Positions 53,893 to 61,534 of a stretch of 64,000 bases of DNA are shown here, piece after piece. Below the pieces are notes generated by a model. It did not search any database. It worked only from the letters and a program-made list of their open reading frames with translations, and was not told the origin of the DNA. How positions within the stretch are numbered: position 1 is the first letter of the stretch; each line of letters starts with the position of its first letter. Location: positions 61,072 through 125,071 of the forward strand of contig CAVQKQ010000014.1 in NCBI GenBank assembly GCA_963713085.1, given 5' to 3'. The stretch comes from PFJX01 sp963713085 (lineage in GTDB: Bacteria; Pseudomonadota; Gammaproteobacteria; Burkholderiales; Thiobacillaceae). Both the position numbers and the translations under genes were made by a program.

Positions 53893-53921
53893 CCGATGGA
53901 GAAATCCATCGGTTCTTTCTT
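53893..53921 (+). terminator. Rho-independent terminator after tRNA-Val
   Basis: A perfect 8-bp stem (CCGATGGA / TCCATCGG) with a GAAA loop is followed by TTCTTTCTT. It ends the hupB/tRNA-Val transcript before the island. Confidence 0.85.
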
Positions 53922-53942
53922 CGGCGTTTTTAGGAGCTACGC

Positions 53943-54092
53943 ATGGAAAATTCTGCCCATTCCAACCCGGTCCAGCCTGGCCCGGGGCTTACCAATTCGT
54001 ATCAAGACAACCAGGCCCACACCCTCTGCCATGTGATGGACGGCAATCACCTGCCGACCCTGCGCCAAGTGGAGGAAGTCCGCCATAACTGA
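53943..54092 (+). CDS. Small 49-residue hypothetical protein
   Basis: A short frame begins at an ATG with TAGGAGC about 7 nt upstream and ends in VEEVRHN. No motif is recognised. It overlaps, in another frame, sequence that stays open toward the integrase. It may be a real small island protein or a leader to the integrase. Confidence 0.45.
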   Translation: MENSAHSNPVQPGPGLTNSYQDNQAHTLCHVMDGNHLPTLRQVEEVRHN

Positions 54093-54120
54093 GCGCGCCT
54101 TCGATACCCTGGCCGCCGCC

Positions 54121-54978
54121 GTGGTGGCCGCCTACACCGGCCGGGACATTTCCTTTGCGTCCCGTGTCGCCTTCTGGGTCGAGCACTTCGGCGCCCGCGA
54201 CATCACCACCATTACCACCGACGACATCGAGGACGGCATTGACGTCCTGGTGCGCCGTGGCAAGCGCAAGGTGGTGAGCTGGGGTATCGGCCGGCCGCCC
54301 ATCATCCAGCCCACCGGCAAGCCCCTGGCGCCGCCCTCCGTTAATCGCTACCTGTCCACCCTGGGCACCGTGTTCAAGGACCTGCGCCGGCTGCGCCTGC
54401 TGCCCCGGGGCTTCGTCAACCCGATGCGCGGGGTGGGGCGCCAGCCGGAAGGGGAGGGGCGCACCGTCACCGTCACCGTGTCCGACGTCAAGCGCCTGGT
54501 GGCCGCCTGCCGGGTGTCCCGCAACCGCAAGCTGGCCGGCCTGGTGGCCATGGCCTGCACCACCGGCTGGCGCCTGGGCTCCCTGCTGCAATTGAAGTGG
54601 CAGGACATCGACCTGAAGGCCGGGGTGGCCGATACCTTGCGTACCAAGAACGGCACCCCCCACCGTACCCCGCTCCTGCCCTGGGTGATCGAGGAGTTGA
54701 AGCGGATGCGCCCGCCCAGGGCTGAGCCGGGGGACCGGGTTTTCCCGCTGAAAAACTTCAAGCGGGCCTGGTCTTCGGCCCTGGCTCTGGCGGATCTGCC
54801 GGCGGACTGGACCTTCCATCACTGCCGTCATATCGCCGCCTCGATCCTGGCGCAGTCCGGGGCATCGGTGGTCACGATCATGCAGGCCCTGAACCACAAG
54901 ACGCCGATGATGGCGATGCGCTACAGCCATCTAAACGTGGATGCGCTGCGGGACTCCATCGGGCGGGCCTGGGGGTGA
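54121..54978 (+). CDS. Tyrosine recombinase / integrase of the island
   Basis: This 285-residue protein has an N-terminal SAM-like arm (FWVEHFGARDITTITTDDIED) and a catalytic domain with Arg in TGWRLGSLLQLKW, Lys in RTKNGTPHRTPLL, HHCRHIAAS (HxxR), His in ALNHKTPMM and the nucleophile Tyr in MRYSHLN. It carries out site-specific integration. The GTG start is uncertain, since the frame is open upstream to about 54037 without an ATG. It lies 263 bp from tRNA-Val and points away from it. The next gene overlaps by 4 bp (GTGA). Confidence 0.88.
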   Translation: MVAAYTGRDISFASRVAFWVEHFGARDITTITTDDIEDGIDVLVRRGKRKVVSWGIGRPPIIQPTGKPLAPPSVNRYLSTLGTVFKDLRRLRLLPRGFVNPMRGVGRQPEGEGRTVTVTVSDVKRLVAACRVSRNRKLAGLVAMACTTGWRLGSLLQLKWQDIDLKAGVADTLRTKNGTPHRTPLLPWVIEELKRMRPPRAEPGDRVFPLKNFKRAWSSALALADLPADWTFHHCRHIAASILAQSGASVVTIMQALNHKTPMMAMRYSHLNVDALRDSIGRAWG

Positions 54979-55553
54979 GCCAGGCCGGGGGCCGGCGCCG
55001 GCCAAAATTGAACATTAGCGGATGGTTATTCCATCTCGCCTATGTGGAACGGCTTTCCGACCCCCATTCCCGTCCCGCGGCGCTGCTTGATGTGATCATC
55101 AACACGATCAAGCCCGAATTGTGTAAGTACCTTGGAGTGCCGGCCGATACGTCATTCCCTGGGTCCGAAGTGTCTTTCGATGCCGAGCAGATAGTCCGCG
55201 TTCTCGCGTCACATGTACTGATGCTGTGCCTGGCCTACGAGGACACCCCCGACGTGGATCGCGCTTATGCGAACTATGCAGCCTCGCTGGAGAACAATCT
55301 GCAAAGCCTGGCGGTCCATCAATTGCATGAGGACTACATGCGTGTCGGGAAACGCAACCAGGCGATTGCGAAGAACTACAGAAGCTTATCGCCAGAGAGG
55401 GCGCGCGCCTTCTATAAACGCCATCTTGCCGACAATCATGGCAACAAGAGAGGAGTGGTCAATGCGGCCAAGGAATTCTTTGGTCTCAAGGACGGCCGCA
55501 CATTCTCCCAACATATTCCCGAGCTTGCGCGGAAAAAGAAAAATACGGAATAG
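54975..55553 (+). CDS. Hypothetical island protein
   Basis: This 192-residue soluble, mainly helical protein starts at a GTG that overlaps the integrase stop, so the two are coupled. The last 40 residues are basic (KRGVVNAAKEFFGLKDGRTF). No family is recognised. The gene is slightly poorer in GC than the core genes. A 9-bp inverted repeat (55542-55571) spans its stop codon. Confidence 0.7.
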   Translation: MSQAGGRRRPKLNISGWLFHLAYVERLSDPHSRPAALLDVIINTIKPELCKYLGVPADTSFPGSEVSFDAEQIVRVLASHVLMLCLAYEDTPDVDRAYANYAASLENNLQSLAVHQLHEDYMRVGKRNQAIAKNYRSLSPERARAFYKRHLADNHGNKRGVVNAAKEFFGLKDGRTFSQHIPELARKKKNTE

Positions 55554-55571
55554 CCATCGCTGTTCCGTATT
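55542..55571 (+). terminator. Inverted repeat across the stop of the hypothetical gene
   Basis: AATACGGAA and TTCCGTATT form a perfect 9-bp palindrome with a 12-nt loop. A second hairpin (CTGTTC / GAACAG, 55621-55637) followed by CCTTTTC lies in the same gap. They may be terminators or operator sites for an island regulator. Confidence 0.4.
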
Positions 55572-55664
55572 ACATCAATAAAAACAATGTCTTAAACATA
55601 ATTACTCCTCTACTGTGAGCCTGTTCGCCCGGAACAGCCTTTTCAGATTCAGCAGGAGAATGAC

Positions 55665-55928
55665 ATGGTTTTAAAGCAGCTCAGCGCGTTGCGCCGTAAG
55701 GATGTTTTTTACCGCAGCGAGGCGCCGGCATGGGTCCGGAATATCTGGCCCCGTGTCGAAAGCTTCAACTGGTTTTGTAAGAATCACCGCGACCGCCTGA
55801 TCGCCGATGGCGCCATGGTCAAGTTGGGGCGTGACTTCTTCGTGGACGTCAACACGTTCCCGAAAGTCGCCCAGCGCTTGCTTGGCGTCACTGCATCTGG
55901 GACCGGCGGCGATGGCAAGGAGAAGTAA
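55665..55928 (+). CDS. Hypothetical small island protein, possibly DNA-binding
   Basis: This 87-residue basic protein has a GCAGGAG ribosome site. The segment RLIADGAMVKLGRDFFVDVN resembles the wing that follows the helix-turn-helix in excisionase-like proteins, but a clear HTH is not seen. The stop is overlapped by the start of the next small gene. Function is unknown. Confidence 0.6.
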   Translation: MVLKQLSALRRKDVFYRSEAPAWVRNIWPRVESFNWFCKNHRDRLIADGAMVKLGRDFFVDVNTFPKVAQRLLGVTASGTGGDGKEK

Positions 55929-56079
55929 GGGTCGCATAGTGTCCTGCGCCGGATGCGGTGCAACGTTCCGCCAGGTCCAGCCATGGCATTCCTACTGCCG
56001 AACATGCTGGGAAGGTGCACTGGCTGTTGCTCACATGTTCGCCGCACTTCAAGCCATGCGCAGGTCGAGACGTTGCTAG
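55912..56079 (+). CDS. Small CxxC zinc-ribbon-like protein
   Basis: This 55-residue basic protein has CAGCGATFRQVQPWHSYC and RTCW, two CxxC pairs of a zinc ribbon. It begins inside the end of the previous gene and ends 1 bp before the next frame. Similar small proteins occur in phage and integrative elements near replication genes; the role is unknown. Confidence 0.6.
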   Translation: MARRSKGRIVSCAGCGATFRQVQPWHSYCRTCWEGALAVAHMFAALQAMRRSRRC

Positions 56080-56080
56080 G

Positions 56081-56443
56081 TTGCCGCCCTTCGGCCGCCC
56101 CCTGGCCGAGGCCCGCCGCCAGGGCTTGGCCCCGCTCCTGCCAGCAGGTTACTTCCTTGTGTTGGTGGGCTGGAATCTGCATCGCGAGATCCCGGACCAG
56201 ACACGCTTTCCGCGCGTGGTGCTGCCGATCGATGAACCCATTGAAGCCTTCGACCTGTCTGCCCTGGTCGGGTTGGATGTCCGCGTCCTATACCACCGCC
56301 AGGACGCGGCTTTGGTGCCCGGCCTGGTGGATGTCCTGGCGGCCCTGCCAGCGCGCACCCTGATCGTCGGACCGTACCCCGTCCTGGGTGGCGACCAGCT
56401 TTATCTGCCCGATAACCCTGGGGAGACACTGCTTGCCTCCTAA
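56081..56443 (+). CDS. Hypothetical island protein
   Basis: This 120-residue protein, if read from the TTG at 56081, begins LPPFGRPLAEARRQGLAP and contains GYFLVLVGWNLHREIPDQTR. The frame is open upstream to 55958, where it would overlap the zinc-ribbon gene; the start is a choice. No family is recognised. It overlaps the start of the AAA ATPase gene by 11 bp. Confidence 0.55.
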   Translation: MPPFGRPLAEARRQGLAPLLPAGYFLVLVGWNLHREIPDQTRFPRVVLPIDEPIEAFDLSALVGLDVRVLYHRQDAALVPGLVDVLAALPARTLIVGPYPVLGGDQLYLPDNPGETLLAS

Positions 56444-57617
56444 GCTTAAAACGGCGCCCGAGACACCCGAACAGGCCCAGGCAAGGGCCAAGGCCGAGGC
56501 CGTACCCATATCCCCCTGGCCCCTGGGAGATGGAAGCATTGCGCAGATGCTTTCCACGGCGCCGGAACCCAGGAAGTGGTACATCAAGGACCGCCTCCTC
56601 CTGGGGCGTGGTGCCATCCTGACCGGCATCGGCGGGGTGAGCAAGACGACGATGCTCTACCACTTCGGGTTTGCCGGGCCCCTTGGCCGCCTGCCCTGGG
56701 AGTGGGAAGTGGAGACCAAGGGCAAGGCCGTGCTGTTCCTGGCCGAAGATACGGCCGACGACGTGCACCACACCCTGGCCGCTCTGACGGCCCACATGGA
56801 CGATGAGGACCGCGCCGCACTGGCGAAGAACCTGATCGTGTTCCCCATGGCGGGTCAGGACGTGCGCCTCCTGAGCCTGGACGGCCAGACCATCTTCGAA
56901 AACATGCGCGCCATGGGCTTGGTGGAGAAGTTACGGCAGCTGGGCAAGGTGGTGTTCATCGGCCTGGATCCTGCCCTGGCCTTGACCGAAGGCGACGAGA
57001 TGAACCAGGCCCACCAGCGCTACCTAGGCCAGTTTGTGGACAAGCTGGCCATCGAGACGGGCGCCTGTGTAGTGCTCGTCACCCATGCCAGCAAGGCCAG
57101 CGCCAACACCGACGAGATTGCCTCCCACCAATCCCGTGGTGCCGGCGGCATTACGGATGCCGTGCGCGCCGAGTTCGTCATGCGCACCATGACGCAGAAG
57201 GAGGCCATGGCCTTCGGTATCGATGACCAGGTGGAGCGCAAGGCCCACGTCCAGGTAGTGGTTACCAAGGGAAACAAATTGCCGGCCGAGGCGTTTGCGC
57301 CGCTATGGCTGCGACGTGGCCATGGCGGCAGCCTGGTGCCTGCAAACATCTCGCCCGGCCAGTCAGGTGAGCCGCGCGTTTCGCTGATAGACACCGCCAT
57401 CTTCAAGGCATTGGTGGATATGTCTGCCACTTCCACGCCGCTCCTTGCCGAATGGCGCGACAAGTGTGTGGAAATGGGGCTGATACGTGGGCCTTCACCT
57501 GGTGCCATCAAGAAGCAGATGGAGCGGACGGTCCAAGTGCTGATTAAAGCTGGCCTGATCAAGCGAGGGTTTGCCAGAGGCATGTACTTGCCAGCCGAAC
57601 AGGATGGTGAAGCATGA
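56433..57617 (+). CDS. AAA family ATPase, RepA helicase-like
   Basis: This 394-residue protein resembles RepA-type replicative helicases (AAA_25/KaiC-like) of plasmids and satellites. Walker A is GIGGVSKTTM (65-74), with Ser-Lys in place of the usual Gly-Lys, and Walker B is KVVFIGLDPALAL; VVLVTHASKAS is a sensor segment. The C-terminal 80 residues look like a winged helix. TTG at 56433 with GGGGAG upstream is preferred; a GTG at 56388 is an alternative. Iteron-like repeats follow directly, suggesting a replication module. Confidence 0.75.
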   Translation: MPPKLKTAPETPEQAQARAKAEAVPISPWPLGDGSIAQMLSTAPEPRKWYIKDRLLLGRGAILTGIGGVSKTTMLYHFGFAGPLGRLPWEWEVETKGKAVLFLAEDTADDVHHTLAALTAHMDDEDRAALAKNLIVFPMAGQDVRLLSLDGQTIFENMRAMGLVEKLRQLGKVVFIGLDPALALTEGDEMNQAHQRYLGQFVDKLAIETGACVVLVTHASKASANTDEIASHQSRGAGGITDAVRAEFVMRTMTQKEAMAFGIDDQVERKAHVQVVVTKGNKLPAEAFAPLWLRRGHGGSLVPANISPGQSGEPRVSLIDTAIFKALVDMSATSTPLLAEWRDKCVEMGLIRGPSPGAIKKQMERTVQVLIKAGLIKRGFARGMYLPAEQDGEA

Positions 57618-57628
57618 GAGCGACAGCC

Positions 57629-57723
57629 GACAACGCGAAGCGACACGCGACACACCTAAAGGTGTGTGTCGCTGTCGCGTCGCTTCGTTGTCACTTCAGT
57701 CGCTTCGTTGTCGCTTGAATGTC
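57629..57723 (+). repeat. Iteron-like repeats and long inverted repeat; candidate origin
   Basis: A 14-bp unit GTCGCTTCGTTGTC occurs at 57679 and 57699, with degenerate copies at 57668 (9/14) and 57710 (11/14). The spacings 11, 20 and 11 bp are close to whole helical turns. An inverted copy at 57629-57644 pairs with the first to make an imperfect hairpin of about 30 bp per arm around 57655. The block lies just after the RepA-like gene, as iteron origins often do. Confidence 0.55.
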
Positions 57724-57820
57724 GCCTCAATAAACGGGGTGGGGGGAGGTTCTTGAAAATGAAACCGACCCGCCCAGGACCGCGCGCCTAGTCAAATTTC
57801 GCGCAGGGGTGGATTTAGGA

Positions 57821-58093
57821 ATGGGTGGGGTGAATGGATTTAGCGTTATCAATCTATTTTATCAATGGTGGGAGGGTCATCTGTTGAGGTGCATTTGTTG
57901 CGGCGACACCTTCGCCCAAATCGAATTTTCCAGGCCCAGGCGTTTGACGATCCATTCACACGAAACCGCTTGGCGCAGCACTGACAGCGGCCCCTGTTGC
58001 CCTACCTGCTGGCCCACGTGGGCGCAGCGCCAGCGGGAATTGGAACAGATGGCGATTGCGAACTATTTCAGGTTGACTCATGGACGATCTTGA
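57821..58093 (+). CDS. Small Cys-rich hypothetical protein
   Basis: This 90-residue protein has LRCICCGDTFAQIEF and CCPTCW, an apparent zinc-binding pair of Cys clusters, like the 55-residue protein at 55912. The start is uncertain (a GTG at 57809 and one at 57830 are in frame). It overlaps the next gene by 14 bp. No family is recognised. Confidence 0.5.
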   Translation: MGGVNGFSVINLFYQWWEGHLLRCICCGDTFAQIEFSRPRRLTIHSHETAWRSTDSGPCCPTCWPTWAQRQRELEQMAIANYFRLTHGRS

Positions 58094-58412
58094 AAAGCGC
58101 GTCGAGGCCCGTATTGCGGTTATGGTGGAGCAGTGCCGTGCCGAAATCATCTTTATGACGGGGGACGGTCGCGTGTGGCCCGAGGGCGCCGCCAAACTAC
58201 TTGGCGTGGCGCCGAAAACGTTAGAAAACCGGAGATCCCTGGGTACATCCCCGCCGTGTTACAAGATCGGGGCCGGCAACCGTCGCATCAGTTACGATCT
58301 GCGCGACCTGGCCCGCTGGTTTGAAGACCAACGCCTGGATAAGCCCCGTGCCTGGCGGCAAGACGATGCCAATTTCACAAAGTCCCCCGCAAGCACCCAC
58401 AAGTTCCCGTGA
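58080..58412 (+). CDS. Excisionase/MerR-like helix-turn-helix protein
   Basis: In this 110-residue protein, residues about 30-80 look like a small winged HTH (WPEGAAKLLGVAPKTLENRR, then YKIGAGNRRISYDLRDLARW), the layout of AlpA and excisionase proteins. A short N-terminal helix precedes it. It probably regulates the island or its excision; this is inferred. The start overlaps the Cys-rich gene. Confidence 0.65.
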   Translation: MDDLEKRVEARIAVMVEQCRAEIIFMTGDGRVWPEGAAKLLGVAPKTLENRRSLGTSPPCYKIGAGNRRISYDLRDLARWFEDQRLDKPRAWRQDDANFTKSPASTHKFP

Positions 58413-58486
58413 CCTCCCGAATCTCCTCTTATGCGGCCTGATGGCGCCTGAAATGATGGGCCATCTTCCACAAGCAAGGAATTTGA

Positions 58487-59524
58487 ATGGACCCGAAAGG
58501 TATGACGTTTGTGCGCATGATGATCGCCAAGGCGCTGGCCGAACCTGGTGTTCCCCCCGAAGTTTTTGCCGCCCATCGCTGGGGCCCGCGTAGTGCGCCG
58601 GCCAATATTTTGTCGAAGGCCCTGGTGGCCGGTGGCTCTTCGTCCACCCTGCCCGAGCTGGTTGGGCTGGACCAGGTGGCGGCCGAGTTTCTTTCGGCGG
58701 TCGCGCAACGGGCCGTCATCGGACGCATGCCCTACCTGCGCCGGGTGCCGGAGAATCGGCCGTATGTCGATGTAGCCAATTCCAGCACATCGTATTGGAC
58801 GGGCGAAGGTCGGGGCGCCCCGATCTCCACCCTGGCATTGGGCCGAGACTCGCTCACGGCGTTCGACCTGATCACCCTCTTGGTTTTCACAAATGAGATC
58901 CTGAACGACGCGACGCCCGAGGGTGAAAACCAGATTCGCATCGACATGATCAAGGCATGCGCCAAACAGGCGGATCTATCCTTCATCGGCCACCCAAACT
59001 CCGGCGTGTCCGGGGTGGAACCGGCATCGATCACCGCCGACGCGCCAACGGTCACGGCAACCGGGAATCTGAAGTATGACCTGGCGGCCCTGGTGGAAAC
59101 CTTCGCGGGCGATTTGGAAACGGCAAGTTTCGTCATGCATCCGCGCACGGCCGTTGAGATAGCACTCTCTGGTGCGACGGGGCTGGGCAGCGACATCGGC
59201 GCCCGGGGTGGCACGTTGTTAGGCTTGCCCGCGCTGACGTCGGCAGCCTGCGAATTTGACAGTTCAGGCGGAACCATCGCCCTGGCTGACGGGGCCGGCG
59301 TTGCTCTTGTGGATGTCGGAATTGATGTGTCGAAGTCGAACGCGACGAGCATCGAAATGTCAGACGTCCCGACGGCCGACACCAGCTCCCCAACTGGCGC
59401 AAGCATGTTGATTTCCATGTTCCAGGCCGAGCTTACGGCTATGAAGGTGGTCAGACATGTCAACTGGAAAGTGGCCCGCCCTGGCGCTGTCTGCTGCCTC
59501 GTTGACTGCGATTACAGCGCATAA
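58487..59524 (+). CDS. HK97-type phage major capsid protein
   Basis: This 345-residue protein has the HK97 fold pattern. An E-loop-like region is followed by SYWTGEGRGAPISTLAL, and then P-domain and A-domain segments (LLVFTNEILNDATPEGENQI, FVMHPRTAVEIALSGATG, AVCCLVDCDY at the end). It begins MDPKGMTFVRMM, where many homologues already have a 100-residue scaffold (delta) domain, so that domain is absent. No prohead protease, portal or terminase gene is nearby. AAGGAA precedes the ATG. Confidence 0.82.
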   Translation: MDPKGMTFVRMMIAKALAEPGVPPEVFAAHRWGPRSAPANILSKALVAGGSSSTLPELVGLDQVAAEFLSAVAQRAVIGRMPYLRRVPENRPYVDVANSSTSYWTGEGRGAPISTLALGRDSLTAFDLITLLVFTNEILNDATPEGENQIRIDMIKACAKQADLSFIGHPNSGVSGVEPASITADAPTVTATGNLKYDLAALVETFAGDLETASFVMHPRTAVEIALSGATGLGSDIGARGGTLLGLPALTSAACEFDSSGGTIALADGAGVALVDVGIDVSKSNATSIEMSDVPTADTSSPTGASMLISMFQAELTAMKVVRHVNWKVARPGAVCCLVDCDYSA

Positions 59525-59535
59525 AGGGGCCCGCC

Positions 59536-59844
59536 ATGACCATGGATTACGACCGCGTCATCCGGGAGTTGATCGAACGGATCAACGCTGATCGGGAAAA
59601 CTTTACCAAGGCCCATAACGAAAACGTCCTGGCTATCCAAAGTCTCAAACAGCGGCTGGCTGAAATCGAAAAGAGAAAAGTCTTTCCCTATCTCGGCACA
59701 TGGAAGGGTGACGTGGAATATCCCGAAGGCTACTTCGTTACCCACTCCGGCGGGATTTGGCACAGTAATGCACCAACAACCGGCGAACGGCCCGGCAGCG
59801 GCCCAGGATGGACGTTGGCCGTCAAATCGGGGGGAAGACCATGA
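59536..59844 (+). CDS. Small tail-associated or carbohydrate-binding-like protein
   Basis: This 102-residue protein has an N-terminal coiled coil (about 5-50) followed by a small module GTWKGDVEYPEGYFVTHSGG, then IWHSNAPTTGERPG and GWTLAVK. It resembles modules found at the ends of phage tail fibres and chitin-binding proteins. It lies 11 bp after the capsid gene and is probably a virion protein. The next short frame overlaps its stop. Confidence 0.65.
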   Translation: MTMDYDRVIRELIERINADRENFTKAHNENVLAIQSLKQRLAEIEKRKVFPYLGTWKGDVEYPEGYFVTHSGGIWHSNAPTTGERPGSGPGWTLAVKSGGRP

Positions 59845-59930
59845 GCAACTTTGAACTTGAACCCATCCCCGCCGAGCTGGCGGAGGATCTAGCCCGCCCG
59901 AGTTCGACAGATAAGGCCACAAGTTATTGA
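59841..59930 (+). pseudogene. Short phage gene, probably cut by the IS element
   Basis: A frame of 29 codons starts at an ATG overlapping the previous stop and reads MSNFELEPIPAELAEDLARP before changing character and stopping. It looks like the start of a normal island gene truncated by the IS1634-family element, whose end should lie between about 59,900 and 59,960. Confidence 0.45.
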
Positions 59931-59961
59931 TTATGCGAGAAACGCATAGTGGAAATTGGCA

Positions 59962-61526
59962 CTACAGCGCCTTGGAATCCGGCTCAGGCAGGTTTAAGGC
60001 ATGGAAGAGCTCCTTCTGTTCAGGCGTCAGGGTTGAGAGACCGGAGGCCGCCTGACGCTGATGCAAAGTGACCTGGTGAAACTGAATTCGGCGCACGATC
60101 TCCAGTGCCCGCTCGGGCGAGTAGGTGGCGTCGTTCGCCCTCAAGCGCATGCGCAGCACCCGGTGCAGCACCAGCGCCAGGAAACAGATCAAGGCATGGG
60201 CTCGAATCCGCTCGGGAAGTCGATGGAAGACCGGCGCAATCTCGATCTCGCTCTTGAGTACCCGGAAGCCTCGTTCGATGTCGGCCAGCGCCTTGTAGCG
60301 AGCGACGATCTCGGCGGGGGTGTGATCCGGCATGTTGGTGACCAAAATCAGCTTACCGTCCATCATCCGCGCCCGACTGAGGGCGCGTTCATCGAACTCG
60401 TAGGTGAACATACTGGCCGACAGGCCCACCCGGATGATGTTCGCCAAGTGGGCATCCGCTACTGCCTTGTAGAAACGCGCGGTGGTGCCCGCATCCGACA
60501 GCTTCCTGCCCCGGTAGGTTTGGCCGATCTCCTGCCCATCGAGCTTGCCCGCCCAGCGGGCCGCATCGGATTCCAGCGCCGCAATGCGTTCATCCCTGGC
60601 TGTTCCCTGTTCCCTGGCCACTTCGGACCGATGTGCGACGATCAGACGAAAGCCCTGCCAGGCCAATTCACCTATCACTTCCTCGGTCGCGGGTTGGCAG
60701 ATGTCCCGATGGAACTCGGCCAACAGCGTGTCGAACTCCCCGTAGCGCCGGGCCGGCACGGCCAGGATGAACTCCAGCGGATCAGCCCCGACCTTGATCT
60801 GGCGGATGGCCTCCAGGTTATCCAAACTGAGCAAGCCCCGATCCGCTACCAGCACCACCCGCTTGATCGGGTAACGCGCCAGAACCTTCTCGATGGTCGG
60901 CACCAGCGTGGCCGTCTCTGCCGCGTTGCCGGCAAACACCTCATGGTGGATCGGCAAGCCATCGGCGGTCTGCACCACCCCCAGCATCACCTGGCGGGCA
61001 ATGCCCCCTTCTTTGGCGAGGCCGAACTGGCGCACCTCGCCCGCCTGTTCCGTGCCGCCTTCGGTACGGATGGTGGTGAGGTCGTAGAAGACGATCGACA
61101 ACTCTTGGTCAATCAGGGGACGCAACAACCCGGACAGGGCCGATTCCATCGCGTCGGCACAGTCGTCGAGGCTGTCCATGGTGCGAAGGAGATGCTGGTG
61201 GGTGACCGACTCTGCCGCCACTTCCGGCACCCGACTGCCTTCCAGCCAGCGCAGGATGCCGAGCTTGGACTCGGGGTCGCACAGACGGTTGAACACCATC
61301 ACACGCAGCAGGCGTTCAGCGTCAAAGTGACGACGGCTGCGCAATATCCGGCGGAAGGCATCGGCGAAGCCAAGTTCCTGCCACAGTGCGGTGAGCAGCC
61401 AGGTGTCGCCCACCGACAAGGCGGGGGCGAAGGTGACGGCACCGGTGCCTTGTTCCAGGGTGGGTTTGCCGGCGGCGCGCAGAAGACCGTTGACGAGGGA
61501 ATCCGCCTCCCCGGCGCGGATCGATT
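59962..61526 (-). mobile_element. IS1634-family element, transposase 5'-truncated by IS66
   Basis: The minus-strand frame encodes an IS4-like DDE transposase of the IS1634 family. Key motifs are FYDLTTI, VLVADRGLLS and a YREK-like ALADIERGFRVLKSEIEI. It is open from a GTG at 61419 (485 residues) and further upstream (SIRAGEADSLVN) to 61526, where the IS66 end begins. The first about 50 residues are lost from this side, so the element is probably inactive unless the rest lies beyond the window. It was itself inserted after the phage genes. Its terminal repeat was not determined. Confidence 0.85.
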
Positions 61527-61534
61527 GTAAGCGA

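Noticed and set aside
53858..59960. A second copy of the tRNA-Val 3' end (attR)
   Set aside because: No repeat of the tRNA T-arm and acceptor sequence was noticed between the integrase and the IS1634 element; it may lie outside the window.
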